64,000 bases of DNA from an uncultured Pelagibacteraceae bacterium (GTDB taxonomy: Bacteria; Pseudomonadota; Alphaproteobacteria; Pelagibacterales; Pelagibacteraceae). The translations under genes and the position numbers were made by a program. The notes beneath the pieces are model-generated. The model worked only from the letters and a program-made list of their open reading frames with translations, was not told the origin of the DNA and did no database searches. The DNA is taken from positions 33,276 through 97,275 of the forward strand of contig CACEEJ010000002.1 in assembly GCA_902558545.1 (NCBI GenBank), read 5' to 3'. The stretch's first letter is position 1, and each line of letters starts with the position of its first letter. Of this stretch, positions 9,815 to 19,125 are shown piece after piece.

Positions 9815-10877
9815 ATAATTGTTTTAAACCATCAGATGAAGCTTCTGAAATCCCTCTTTCAGTTATTAATCCAGTAACATATTTTGCAGGCGTTACATCA
9901 AAAGCTAAATTCATAGCTTTACTTTTAGATGGGTATATCAAAACTTTCTTAATTTCATTATTCTCATCTATACCTTCAACATGAGATAATTCCTCTGAAT
10001 TTCTTTCTTCAATGGGAATATCTTTTGCATCTTTGATGCCCCAATCAATTGTTGAGCTTGGAAGAGCCACATAAAAAGGAACGTTATTATCATGGGCAGC
10101 TAATGCCTTAAGATAAGTTCCAATTTTATTACAAACGTCTCCATTGGATAAAGTCCTGTCAGTACCTACAATACACATATCAACTTCACCCCTCTGCATT
10201 AAAATACCCCCTGTATTATCTGCAATAATTGTGTTTGGAATTTCCTCTTCGTTTAATTCGTATGATGTTAAGTTTGCACCTTGATTTCTTGGTCTTGTTT
10301 CGTCTACCCATACATGAACTGGTATTCCTTTTTTATGAGCATGATAAATTGGTGATGTTGCTGTGCCCCAATTAATAGTTGCTAACCAACCTGCATTACA
10401 ATGTGTTAATATGTTTACTGTGTCTTTCTTTTTATTATAAATTTCTTCAATTACTTTTAATCCATTAATACCAATATTTTCACAAAACTTTTCATCTTCA
10501 TCACATATTTCTTTCGCTTCAGTTAGGGCAATACTTAATATTTGATCACTATTAATTCCTGATAATTTTTTCATCATACGATCTACAGCCCATTTTAAAT
10601 TAATAGCGGTAGGTCTTGATTGAATTAACTCTTCTGCACTTTTTTTTATAAATTCAGGATTATTATTTTCTTGAACTGCCAAAGCTAGACCATAAGCTGC
10701 AGTTCCACCAATTAGAGGAGCGCCTCTTACCTCCATTACTTTAATTGCATTAATAGCATCTTTTACTGTCTTTAATTCTTTAATTGTAAATTTGTGAGGA
10801 AGTTTTGTTTGATCTATTATTTTTATAATATTATTTTCAAACCAAATAGTACGATATTCTTTTCCATTAATTTTCAT
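9804..10877 (-). CDS. mtnA: S-methyl-5-thioribose-1-phosphate isomerase
   Basis: VMEVRGAPLIGGTAAYG, LTHCNAGWLAT, DETRPRNQGANLT, GTDRTLSNGDVCNKIGTY. Confidence 0.93.
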   Translation of the reverse strand: MKINGKEYRTIWFENNIIKIIDQTKLPHKFTIKELKTVKDAINAIKVMEVRGAPLIGGTAAYGLALAVQENNNPEFIKKSAEELIQSRPTAINLKWAVDRMMKKLSGINSDQILSIALTEAKEICDEDEKFCENIGINGLKVIEEIYNKKKDTVNILTHCNAGWLATINWGTATSPIYHAHKKGIPVHVWVDETRPRNQGANLTSYELNEEEIPNTIIADNTGGILMQRGEVDMCIVGTDRTLSNGDVCNKIGTYLKALAAHDNNVPFYVALPSSTIDWGIKDAKDIPIEERNSEELSHVEGIDENNEIKKVLIYPSKSKAMNLAFDVTPAKYVTGLITERGISEASSDGLKQLFKK

Positions 10878-10879
10878 CT

Positions 10880-11785
10880 TTAAAAAATGCCATTTAAATA
10901 TTTAATTAAATCCTTATTTCTCTTTTCATACTCTGCGTAACATTTAGTTAGAGTTATTCCATGATAATTATTCGTAGGATCTGCTTTTTTGCAACCGGAA
11001 TTAGTTAAATTTACAAATTTAACTGAATTTATACTCTTAAATAAAGAATAGTCATTTGGAGAATTAAAATGATCTTTATCATGTGCAACAATAATTGCAT
11101 TTATTTGAGATAAATCTTTTACAAAACCATAATATCTTACGTCTTCCCACCAAGGCCAATCTTTTCTATTTTTAACAGTTCCACCAGCTCCTGGATTAAG
11201 ACCTATTACACCTTTCACCAGCTTGGGGAATTCTGCTTTTATTTTTATTGACTGCCAGCCACCTGATGAATGACCAGCAAGAATAATATTCTTAAATCCT
11301 TCTTCAATAAAACTATCAACTTTATCTTTTATAACTCTTCTTCTTTGGTTTTGTTTTTGTTTGTTAATTAATGGAATTCCATCTCTGTCTTTTAATTCTA
11401 AAGCTAATTTTCCATTTTTTTCATGAGCTTTCCACATTTTAGTTTGCTCTTTTTTTGACCATCCTTTTGCACCTGTGCATAAACGATATATTTTTACTTT
11501 GAAATTTTTAATGTTTACATCATGTAAGTCTCTTATAACTTTGGGAACATTGTTACCTGGATTTGTACATTTATCACTTTTTTGATCATTATCTGAGCCA
11601 TGATTGTAAATAATTAAAATTGAATTTTTTTTGTCTTTTATTTCGTTCTCGGAATAGATTTTTCCTTTGCTGTCTATAAATCCGTTATCTTTAGAAAATT
11701 TTTTAAGATCTTTATCAAATTTTGAGTTTGAATAAGCATTGGTTAAGAAAAAACTAATAATTAAAGAAATTAATATTCTCTTCAT
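10880..11785 (-). CDS. Secreted alpha/beta hydrolase
   Basis: Signal peptide MKRILISLIISFFLTNAYS; nucleophile elbow GHSSGGW; 4-nt overlap with mtnP. Confidence 0.75.
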   Translation of the reverse strand: MKRILISLIISFFLTNAYSNSKFDKDLKKFSKDNGFIDSKGKIYSENEIKDKKNSILIIYNHGSDNDQKSDKCTNPGNNVPKVIRDLHDVNIKNFKVKIYRLCTGAKGWSKKEQTKMWKAHEKNGKLALELKDRDGIPLINKQKQNQRRRVIKDKVDSFIEEGFKNIILAGHSSGGWQSIKIKAEFPKLVKGVIGLNPGAGGTVKNRKDWPWWEDVRYYGFVKDLSQINAIIVAHDKDHFNSPNDYSLFKSINSVKFVNLTNSGCKKADPTNNYHGITLTKCYAEYEKRNKDLIKYLNGIF

Positions 11786-12654
11786 TTTAATAAAACTCTA
11801 CCAGCAACGGTTTTGAGTTTCTCAATTGTTTTTTTAGTTCTTTTTTCAGGTGCTGTTATTATTGCTACATCTAAACAATTATTAGTAGGATCATGAGGAT
11901 CAATATGACTTTCAAAATTATCAATCAAATTTTTAATCATAATTTTTGCTTTTTCAGCGTTACCTAACAAAACTTTAATCACTTGCTGTACATCAACATT
12001 TTCATGATCTGGATGCCAACAATCAAAATCTGTAACCATGGAAACTGAGGCATATCTAATTTCTGCCTCTCTTGCGAGTTTTGCTTCAGGCATGTTAGTC
12101 ATTCCAATAACATCTGCTTTCCAAGATCTATATAAATTGGACTCTGCTAATGTGGAAAATTGTGGTCCTTCCATAACGACATATGTTCCATTTCTTTGAT
12201 AGTCTATATTTGATTTTTTAATTGCTTCTTCACATGCATTCATTAACCCATTGGAGGTTGGATTAGCCATTGAAACATGAGCAACAATCTCATCATCAAA
12301 AAAAGTTTTATTTCTTGCAAAAGTTCTATCAATAAACTGATCTACAATTACAAATTTTCCAGGAGGTAAATTTTCTTTAAGAGAACCTACTGCTGATACT
12401 GAAACAATATCTGTGACGCCTAATTGCTTGAGTGAATCTATATTTGCTCTAAAATTTATATTAGATGGAGAAACAAAGTGCCCCCTTCCGTGTCTGGGTA
12501 AAAAATAAACTTCCTTACCATTATATTTAGTTTTTAAAATCTGATCAGATGGTTTTCCCCAAGGGGTTTTTAAATCAAGTAATTCTCTATCTTTAAATTC
12601 CTCAACATCATAAAGACCACTGCCACCAATAATTGCTAATTTATTTGTTGTCAT
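11782..12654 (-). CDS. mtnP: S-methyl-5'-thioadenosine phosphorylase
   Basis: IIGGSGLYDV, FLPRHGRGH, PSNINFRANI, VVMEGPQFSTLAES, VIGMTNMPEAKLAREAE. Confidence 0.93.
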   Translation of the reverse strand: MTTNKLAIIGGSGLYDVEEFKDRELLDLKTPWGKPSDQILKTKYNGKEVYFLPRHGRGHFVSPSNINFRANIDSLKQLGVTDIVSVSAVGSLKENLPPGKFVIVDQFIDRTFARNKTFFDDEIVAHVSMANPTSNGLMNACEEAIKKSNIDYQRNGTYVVMEGPQFSTLAESNLYRSWKADVIGMTNMPEAKLAREAEIRYASVSMVTDFDCWHPDHENVDVQQVIKVLLGNAEKAKIMIKNLIDNFESHIDPHDPTNNCLDVAIITAPEKRTKKTIEKLKTVAGRVLLK

Positions 12655-12695
12655 AATTAAAAATATATTTATTTATACTTTTATAATTAACTATT

Positions 12696-13223
12696 ATGAA
12701 CCTAAAAAATTATATTAGATCTATTCCTGATTATCCAAAAAAAGGTATTTTATTTAGAGATATTACAACTTTAATTAAAGATAAGAATGCTTTTGCTGAA
12801 ACAATAAATCAGATAGTTGAAAGATCTAAAAAATATAATTTTACTAAAATTGCAGCAATTGAGTCTCGAGGTTTTGTTTTTGCATCTGCTGTATCTTATA
12901 TTTTAAAAAAACCATTTATAATGTTGAGAAAAAAAAACAAATTACCGGCCGAAGTTCATACAATAGATTTTGAATTAGAATATGGCACTGCAACAATTGA
13001 AGTACACAAAGATTCTTTTGATAAAAATGACAGTGTATTAATTATAGATGATCTAATAGCAACTGGAGGAACGGCTGAAGCAGCAGCAGAATTAGTTAAG
13101 ATCTCAAAAGGAAAAGTCGCTGCTTTTATTTTTGTTATTAATTTATTTGATTTAAATGGTTCAGAAAATTTAATTAAAAAAGGTTATAAAATTGAGAATT
13201 TAATTAATTTTCCTGGACATTAA
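12696..13223 (+). CDS. apt: Adenine phosphoribosyltransferase
   Basis: IRSIPDYPKKGILFRDITTL, ESRGFVFA, VLIIDDLIATGGTAEAA. Confidence 0.95.
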   Translation: MNLKNYIRSIPDYPKKGILFRDITTLIKDKNAFAETINQIVERSKKYNFTKIAAIESRGFVFASAVSYILKKPFIMLRKKNKLPAEVHTIDFELEYGTATIEVHKDSFDKNDSVLIIDDLIATGGTAEAAAELVKISKGKVAAFIFVINLFDLNGSENLIKKGYKIENLINFPGH

Positions 13224-14269
13224 TTTTTAAAGTTTTTTATAAAATTTTTGAATATTTTTTTATTACCTTTCTCATTAAAATGTACATCATTTTCAAAATA
13301 ATATTTTAAAATAACAGATTCTCTTGTTGAATAATTTATCTCTTCAAAAAAGTCTGTAAAATTATTAAAAAAAAACTCACATTTATTTAAACAGAAATTA
13401 TCCATCAGATTTACAATTTTTGAGTTTACATTGTCATACATAATTTGACTAGGCCAAGGATAAATTCCAACGGACATTTTAATATTATTCTGTTCAAGTA
13501 AAAGATAAATCATATTCATTAATTCCATTGATTTGTTAATTTCTTCTTCACTAAAAATATCATTATTAAAAGTCCAAGAACTTTTTTCATGGCAATAATC
13601 TAGATATCCACACTTATTTAATATTTTTTTTTCTTTAGTAAATTTAGGAATTAAATCATTTTTAATTTTTTTTGATGAATAGGACAAAAATGGAAAACTC
13701 GATTTTAAGCGCTTTTGAATTTTTGATAATAAAATAGATTTTTTTCTTGTAACAATATTATCTATTAAACGATATTTGCGATTATCATCATAAACATCAC
13801 TTATATCAAAATAAATAATAACCCTATTAAATTTATAATCATTATCTATAAGATATTTTAATTTTGAAAAATAAATAGTAGGTGAATAAGAAACAACACC
13901 TAAATTTGCAATTTTATAATTACTTAAATAATTTGATATTTGACCAACAAATGTATTTTTATACTCAAGACCAACTCCTTCAGTAAAACTATCGCCAATA
14001 AATGCAATATCAAATTCTCTAGTATTTGAATTAGTCTTCTCACAAAAATTTCTAAATGAATTTTGATCAGTGCAAAATAAATAATTTTCTCCTGGTACCC
14101 ACTCCAAACTTGCATTAAAATTTTTTTTTAAATCATGATCATAAACATTATGATTTAATGTAGGATTAATTTTCTTTGATGTAAAATTTAAAAGATACGA
14201 ACCAAACAATAGATCAATTAGCAAAGCTAAAAAAATTGTTATTCCAAGAATAATAAATATTTTTTTCAA
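13220..14269 (-). CDS. SGNH/GDSL-like hydrolase with N-terminal TM anchor
   Basis: FIGDSFTEGVGL block I; N-terminal TM; DVHFNEKGNKKI. Confidence 0.7.
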   Translation of the reverse strand: MKKIFIILGITIFLALLIDLLFGSYLLNFTSKKINPTLNHNVYDHDLKKNFNASLEWVPGENYLFCTDQNSFRNFCEKTNSNTREFDIAFIGDSFTEGVGLEYKNTFVGQISNYLSNYKIANLGVVSYSPTIYFSKLKYLIDNDYKFNRVIIYFDISDVYDDNRKYRLIDNIVTRKKSILLSKIQKRLKSSFPFLSYSSKKIKNDLIPKFTKEKKILNKCGYLDYCHEKSSWTFNNDIFSEEEINKSMELMNMIYLLLEQNNIKMSVGIYPWPSQIMYDNVNSKIVNLMDNFCLNKCEFFFNNFTDFFEEINYSTRESVILKYYFENDVHFNEKGNKKIFKNFIKNFKN

Positions 14270-15126
14270 TTTATAATTTTATTTTTTTTTGGCCTGTACC
14301 AAGATTTTCTACCAATTAATGAATTATAAGTACCTGAAAATCTCATAGAGTAAATTGTTTTTTTGATTTGGTTAGAAACAATTGAATAATATAAAATTTT
14401 AAATAATTGAAAAATTGATATAAAGAAAAATTTAAAATAAACATAAAAAATATTTGAAAACTTTTTTTCAAAATAAACCTTTGACCACATCCAATGCCAA
14501 TTTCTGCATTTCTCATATTCAAAGCCGATAGCTGATGATTTGGCACCTAAATGAGAAACTTTGGAAAATCTACTTATATAAATTTTTTCTTCTGCTATTT
14601 TTAGTCTTTTACATAAATCAATGTCTTCTAAGTATAAAAAAATTTTTCTATCAAACATTCCAATGTCAATAATTTTTTTCTTATTAAATAACATTGCAAA
14701 ACCCTTTACAAATTCTACTTCGAAAATTTTTTTTTTTATAAATCCTTTTTCAATTTTAGTTCCATAATTTTTATCATTTGAAATTGGTGATAATATTGAA
14801 AAATTTTTATTTAAATTATTTATTGCTTCTAATAAATTTTTTTCACAATTTTTATTTAATATGACGTCAGGGCTAAGTATAAAAACAAATGGAGTTTTTG
14901 ATTTTTTTAAAATAATGTTATTACCTAAACCATATCCTGTATTTTCTTTTGACAAATAAACTTTAATCTTTGGATATTTCTTTAAAATTTTTTTTTTTAA
15001 AATAATATCATTTGAGTTATCTAAAATAATTATTTTTTTTATTTTTTTTATGCTCTTAAGACAATTAAAAATAACTTTTTCACTTTTATAGCTAACAATG
15101 CCAATAGTAATTTGATTATAATTCAT
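14266..15126 (-). CDS. Glycosyltransferase family 2
   Basis: ITIGIVSYKSEKVIFNCLKSI, IILDNSND, ILSPDVIL. Confidence 0.82.
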   Translation of the reverse strand: MNYNQITIGIVSYKSEKVIFNCLKSIKKIKKIIILDNSNDIILKKKILKKYPKIKVYLSKENTGYGLGNNIILKKSKTPFVFILSPDVILNKNCEKNLLEAINNLNKNFSILSPISNDKNYGTKIEKGFIKKKIFEVEFVKGFAMLFNKKKIIDIGMFDRKIFLYLEDIDLCKRLKIAEEKIYISRFSKVSHLGAKSSAIGFEYEKCRNWHWMWSKVYFEKKFSNIFYVYFKFFFISIFQLFKILYYSIVSNQIKKTIYSMRFSGTYNSLIGRKSWYRPKKNKIIN

Positions 15127-15161
15127 TTATAGATACTTAATATATTATATTGTCATAAATA

Positions 15162-16184
15162 ATGAAAAAATATTTAATTGTTACAGGTGGATTGGGTTTT
15201 ATAGGTAGTAATTTCATTAAACTATTAATAAACAAAAAATATTCTATAATTAATATTGATAAAATTTCTTACTCTTCAAATTTTTATAATTTAAGAGATT
15301 TAAGTAAAAATAAAAATTATAAATTTATTAAATGTGACATTAATAATAAAAAAAAACTAATTAAAATATTTAATAAGTACAAACCGCTCTGTATTTTTAA
15401 TTTAGCAGCTGAGACACATGTTGATAGATCAATTGACTCTGCAAAACCATTTATTAAAAATAATATAGAAGGTGTATTTAATTTACTTGAAGCATTTAAA
15501 AAATATTATAATAAAAACAAAAAAACAAAATTAATTCATGTTTCCACTGATGAGGTTTATGGAGATATACTTCGAGGAAGAACAAGTGAAAGGTATCCAT
15601 ATAAACCAAGCTCTCCTTATGCTGCTAGCAAAGCTTCATCTGATCATCTAGTATTTTCATATATAAGAACTTATGGTATACCGGCAATAATCACAAATTG
15701 TTCAAATAATTATGGACCTGGGCAGCACCCTGAAAAATTAATTCCAAAATTGATTTATAATATTTTAAACAATTTACCTTTACCAATTTATGGAAAAGGA
15801 AAAAATTCAAGGGAATGGATTTTTGTAACTGATCATTGCGAAGCACTTTTTAAAATTTTTAAAATGGGTAAATTGGGCGAATTTTACAACATTGGATCAA
15901 ATAAAAATTATAATAATTTAGAAATGACAAAAAAAATTTTAACTATTGCAAAAAAATATATAACGGTTGGAAATAAAGTAAAAATTAATTTTATAAAAGA
16001 CAGACCTGGTCATGATATTAGGTACGCACTTAATAGCAAAAAAATAAGTAAAGATTTGAATTGGAAAACATCAACCAACTTGCAACAAGGTCTTAAAAAA
16101 ACATTTTTATGGTATATTTCAAATTATAAATTTTTTAAATCTATAAATAAAAAACAAATTACAAAAAGGTTAGGCAATTTATGA
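15162..16184 (+). CDS. rfbB: dTDP-glucose 4,6-dehydratase
   Basis: TGGLGFIGSNF, AAETHVDRSID, VSTDEVYGD, YAASKASSDHLV. Confidence 0.93.
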   Translation: MKKYLIVTGGLGFIGSNFIKLLINKKYSIINIDKISYSSNFYNLRDLSKNKNYKFIKCDINNKKKLIKIFNKYKPLCIFNLAAETHVDRSIDSAKPFIKNNIEGVFNLLEAFKKYYNKNKKTKLIHVSTDEVYGDILRGRTSERYPYKPSSPYAASKASSDHLVFSYIRTYGIPAIITNCSNNYGPGQHPEKLIPKLIYNILNNLPLPIYGKGKNSREWIFVTDHCEALFKIFKMGKLGEFYNIGSNKNYNNLEMTKKILTIAKKYITVGNKVKINFIKDRPGHDIRYALNSKKISKDLNWKTSTNLQQGLKKTFLWYISNYKFFKSINKKQITKRLGNL

Positions 16185-17062
16185 TTAAAAAAGGAATAAT
16201 ATTAGCTGGAGGAAAAGGAACAAGAATGAGTCCTCTGACTAAAGCTGTAAATAAACAATTGTTACCTATTTATGATAAACCTTTAATTTTTTATCCTTTA
16301 TCAATTTTAATGCTATGTAAAATAAAAGATATTCTAATAATTGTGAATAAAGGACAACTTGATCAATATAAAAAATTAATACCAGATGGAAAAAACTTGG
16401 GCATAAAAATTACCTTTAAGGAACAAGATAAACCTAGAGGCTTACCTGATGCATTCATTGTTGGTGAGGATTTTATAGGGTCCAAAAATGTGGCTATGAT
16501 TTTAGGAGATAATTTTTTTTACGGACAAAGTTTATCTGATACTTTAAGAAAATGTACTGCATTAAAAAATGGAGCTAAAATTTTATTACATAAAGTTGTT
16601 AAACCAGAACTTTTTGGTGTAGCAAAAATAGATAAAAAAACAAAAAAAATTAAAGAAATAAAAGAAAAGCCAAAAAAATTTATATCTGACCATGCAATAA
16701 CTGGTTTGTATTTCTTTGATAGTAATGTTGTCAAATTTGCAAAAACTTTAAAACCATCTAAAAGAAAAGAATTAGAAATAATTGATCTATTAAATAAATA
16801 TAAAAGGAAAAAAAAACTTACAGCAGAATATTTAGGTAGAGGTGGTGCATGGCTAGATACTGGCTCTATTAGTGATTATTACAAAACATCTAATTTTGTT
16901 CAGGCTGTGCAAAATAGACAGGGTGTAAAAATTGCCTGCCTTGAGGAGATCGCATTTATAAATAAATGGATTGGAAAATCTCATTTGAAAAATCAAATTA
17001 AATTTTATGGTAATTGTGATTATTCAAATTATTTAAAAAGTATAATTAAGAAAAGTGTATAA
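16181..17062 (+). CDS. rfbA: Glucose-1-phosphate thymidylyltransferase
   Basis: GIILAGGKGTRMSPLTKAVNKQLLPIYDKPLIFYPLS, LGDNFFYG. Confidence 0.95.
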   Translation: MIKKGIILAGGKGTRMSPLTKAVNKQLLPIYDKPLIFYPLSILMLCKIKDILIIVNKGQLDQYKKLIPDGKNLGIKITFKEQDKPRGLPDAFIVGEDFIGSKNVAMILGDNFFYGQSLSDTLRKCTALKNGAKILLHKVVKPELFGVAKIDKKTKKIKEIKEKPKKFISDHAITGLYFFDSNVVKFAKTLKPSKRKELEIIDLLNKYKRKKKLTAEYLGRGGAWLDTGSISDYYKTSNFVQAVQNRQGVKIACLEEIAFINKWIGKSHLKNQIKFYGNCDYSNYLKSIIKKSV

Positions 17063-17912
17063 AATATTATTTACAGGCGGAACAGGTTTTATTGGATCAA
17101 ATATTTTAAAAAATATTCGGTTAAACCATATAGTTTACGTTATTCAAAAAAAAGAATCGAAATCCACGATTTTTAAAAGTAAAAATATTCAAATTATTAA
17201 ATTTAATAATTATAATTCGTTAGCTACCAAACTAAAAAAAATTAAAGTAGATGCCGTTATACATTGTGCAACACATTATAAAAAAATTCATAATTCATCT
17301 GATTTAAAAAAATTTGCAGAGTCAAATATTTTATTAGGTAACATAATTTTAGAAAATATAAAAAATATGGGTGTAAAAAAATTTATAAATTTTACAACAA
17401 CATGGGGAAGCTCCGAAGCTATTTTAAACAATCCAAAAAATTTATATGCTGCATATAAAAATAGTTTCAACTGTTTAATTGATTTTTATAAAAAAAAATT
17501 TCCTTCAGTAAGATTTATAGATTTAGTAGTTGTAGATACTTATGGTCCTAATGATAAAAGAGAAAAATTAATAAACGTTCTAAAAAAAAATTATAATAGT
17601 AATAAAATTACAAAAATTATCTCAAAAAACTTATACATTAATTTAGTTAATGTAGAAGATGTAGTGGATGCGATAAAGATAACACTTAAAAAAAATATAA
17701 AAACTGGAAAATATATTTTAAAAAACACTAATTTTCTAAGTATTTTAAAATTGATAAATTATATCAACAAAAACTCAAATAGAAAAATCAAAGTCAAATG
17801 GCTATCAAGTATTAAAATTAAAGATAAATTTTTAAAGTATAAAATATTAAAAAGTTGGAAACCGAAAAAAAGTAATATAGAAAATATCAAAAAATTAATC
17901 ATAAATTATTAA
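17055..17912 (+). CDS. NAD-dependent epimerase/reductase (possible NDP-hexose 4-ketoreductase)
   Basis: FTGGTGFIGSNI; YAAYK (YxxxK); located in rfb cluster. Confidence 0.8.
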   Translation: MYKILFTGGTGFIGSNILKNIRLNHIVYVIQKKESKSTIFKSKNIQIIKFNNYNSLATKLKKIKVDAVIHCATHYKKIHNSSDLKKFAESNILLGNIILENIKNMGVKKFINFTTTWGSSEAILNNPKNLYAAYKNSFNCLIDFYKKKFPSVRFIDLVVVDTYGPNDKREKLINVLKKNYNSNKITKIISKNLYINLVNVEDVVDAIKITLKKNIKTGKYILKNTNFLSILKLINYINKNSNRKIKVKWLSSIKIKDKFLKYKILKSWKPKKSNIENIKKLIINY

Positions 17913-17922
17913 AATTAAAACA

Positions 17923-19125
17923 ATGAAAAAAGTTTATTATGGAAAAGCTGTATACGATAATAAAGAAATAAATGCTGTTTTAAATGTTCTAAAAAAAAAT
18001 AGCTTATCTTTAGTTGACGGACAAAATGTAAAAAAATTAGAAAAAACAGTAGCTAAACTATTTGGAAAAAAATATGGACTGATGGTAAACTCGGGGTCAT
18101 CTGCTAACCTGCTTGCAATAGCATCTTTAAATTTTAAAAAAGGATCTGAAATCATAACTCCAAACCTAACTTTTTCGACAACAGTTGCTCCAATCTATCA
18201 GTTAGGACTTAAACCACACTTTATCGGCGTAGAAAAAAATAAATTTTTAGCTGACACTTCTCAAATTGAAAAATGCATCAACAAAAAAACTGTTGCGTTA
18301 ATGATACCTAATCTTCTAGGTAACATTGCAAACTGGAAAAAAATTCATTCGATTGCAAAAAAATATGATTTAAAAGTAATAGAGGATTCAGCTGATACAA
18401 TTGGATATACTATTAATAGAAAAAGTACTGGTAATTATTCTGATATTACAACAAATAGTTTTTATGCCTCACATATAATTAATGGTGCTGGTACTGGAGG
18501 TATAGTTTGTTTTAATGACTTTAAATTGTACCAAAAAGCGAAATTACTTAGGGGCTGGGGTAGATCTTCAGCTCACTTTAATGAGTCAGAAAGTATAGAA
18601 AAAAGGTTTAAGGTAAAAATTTCTGGAATTGATTATGATGCTAAATACATTTTTGCTGATATGGGATATAATTTTCTACCTTCAGAAATATCTGCCGCTT
18701 TTGCATTAGAGCAAATAAAAAAATTAAATAATAATATAAAAATAAGAAACAAAAATTTCGATAAATTAAAAAAATTTTTTGGAAAATTTAATAATCTTTT
18801 TTATCTACCTGAACAATACACAGGTGTAAAAACTCCATGGCTTGCTTTTCCATTGGTTATAAAAGAAAATAAGTTTTTTAATAGAAAGCAAATGCAAATT
18901 TTTTTTGAAAAGAACAATATTCAAACAAGAACTATCTTTACTGGAAATATTTTAAGACAACCAGTGATGAAAAACCGTTTATATAAAAAACATCCAAAAT
19001 GTGATTATGTTGCGAACAATGTAATGAAAAATGGTATTTTGCTTGGTTGTCATCAGGGAATGAAAAAAAATGAGATAAAATATATCTGTGATATATTTAA
19101 TAAATTTATTAAAAAGTGCAGTTAA
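17923..19125 (+). CDS. DegT/DnrJ-fold PLP enzyme of the E1/RfbH/ColD 3-dehydratase type
   Basis: SFYASHIINGAGTGG has His at the PLP-Lys position; TRTIFTGNILRQPVMK; lacks Fe-S cysteines. Confidence 0.8.
   Translation: MKKVYYGKAVYDNKEINAVLNVLKKNSLSLVDGQNVKKLEKTVAKLFGKKYGLMVNSGSSANLLAIASLNFKKGSEIITPNLTFSTTVAPIYQLGLKPHFIGVEKNKFLADTSQIEKCINKKTVALMIPNLLGNIANWKKIHSIAKKYDLKVIEDSADTIGYTINRKSTGNYSDITTNSFYASHIINGAGTGGIVCFNDFKLYQKAKLLRGWGRSSAHFNESESIEKRFKVKISGIDYDAKYIFADMGYNFLPSEISAAFALEQIKKLNNNIKIRNKNFDKLKKFFGKFNNLFYLPEQYTGVKTPWLAFPLVIKENKFFNRKQMQIFFEKNNIQTRTIFTGNILRQPVMKNRLYKKHPKCDYVANNVMKNGILLGCHQGMKKNEIKYICDIFNKFIKKCS

Noticed and set aside
13924-14115. Minus-strand 63-aa ORF overlapping the SGNH hydrolase in another frame (also 14343..14546, 48404..48760)
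   Set aside because: Same-strand alternate-frame ORFs inside longer credible genes; no independent start context or recognisable domain.
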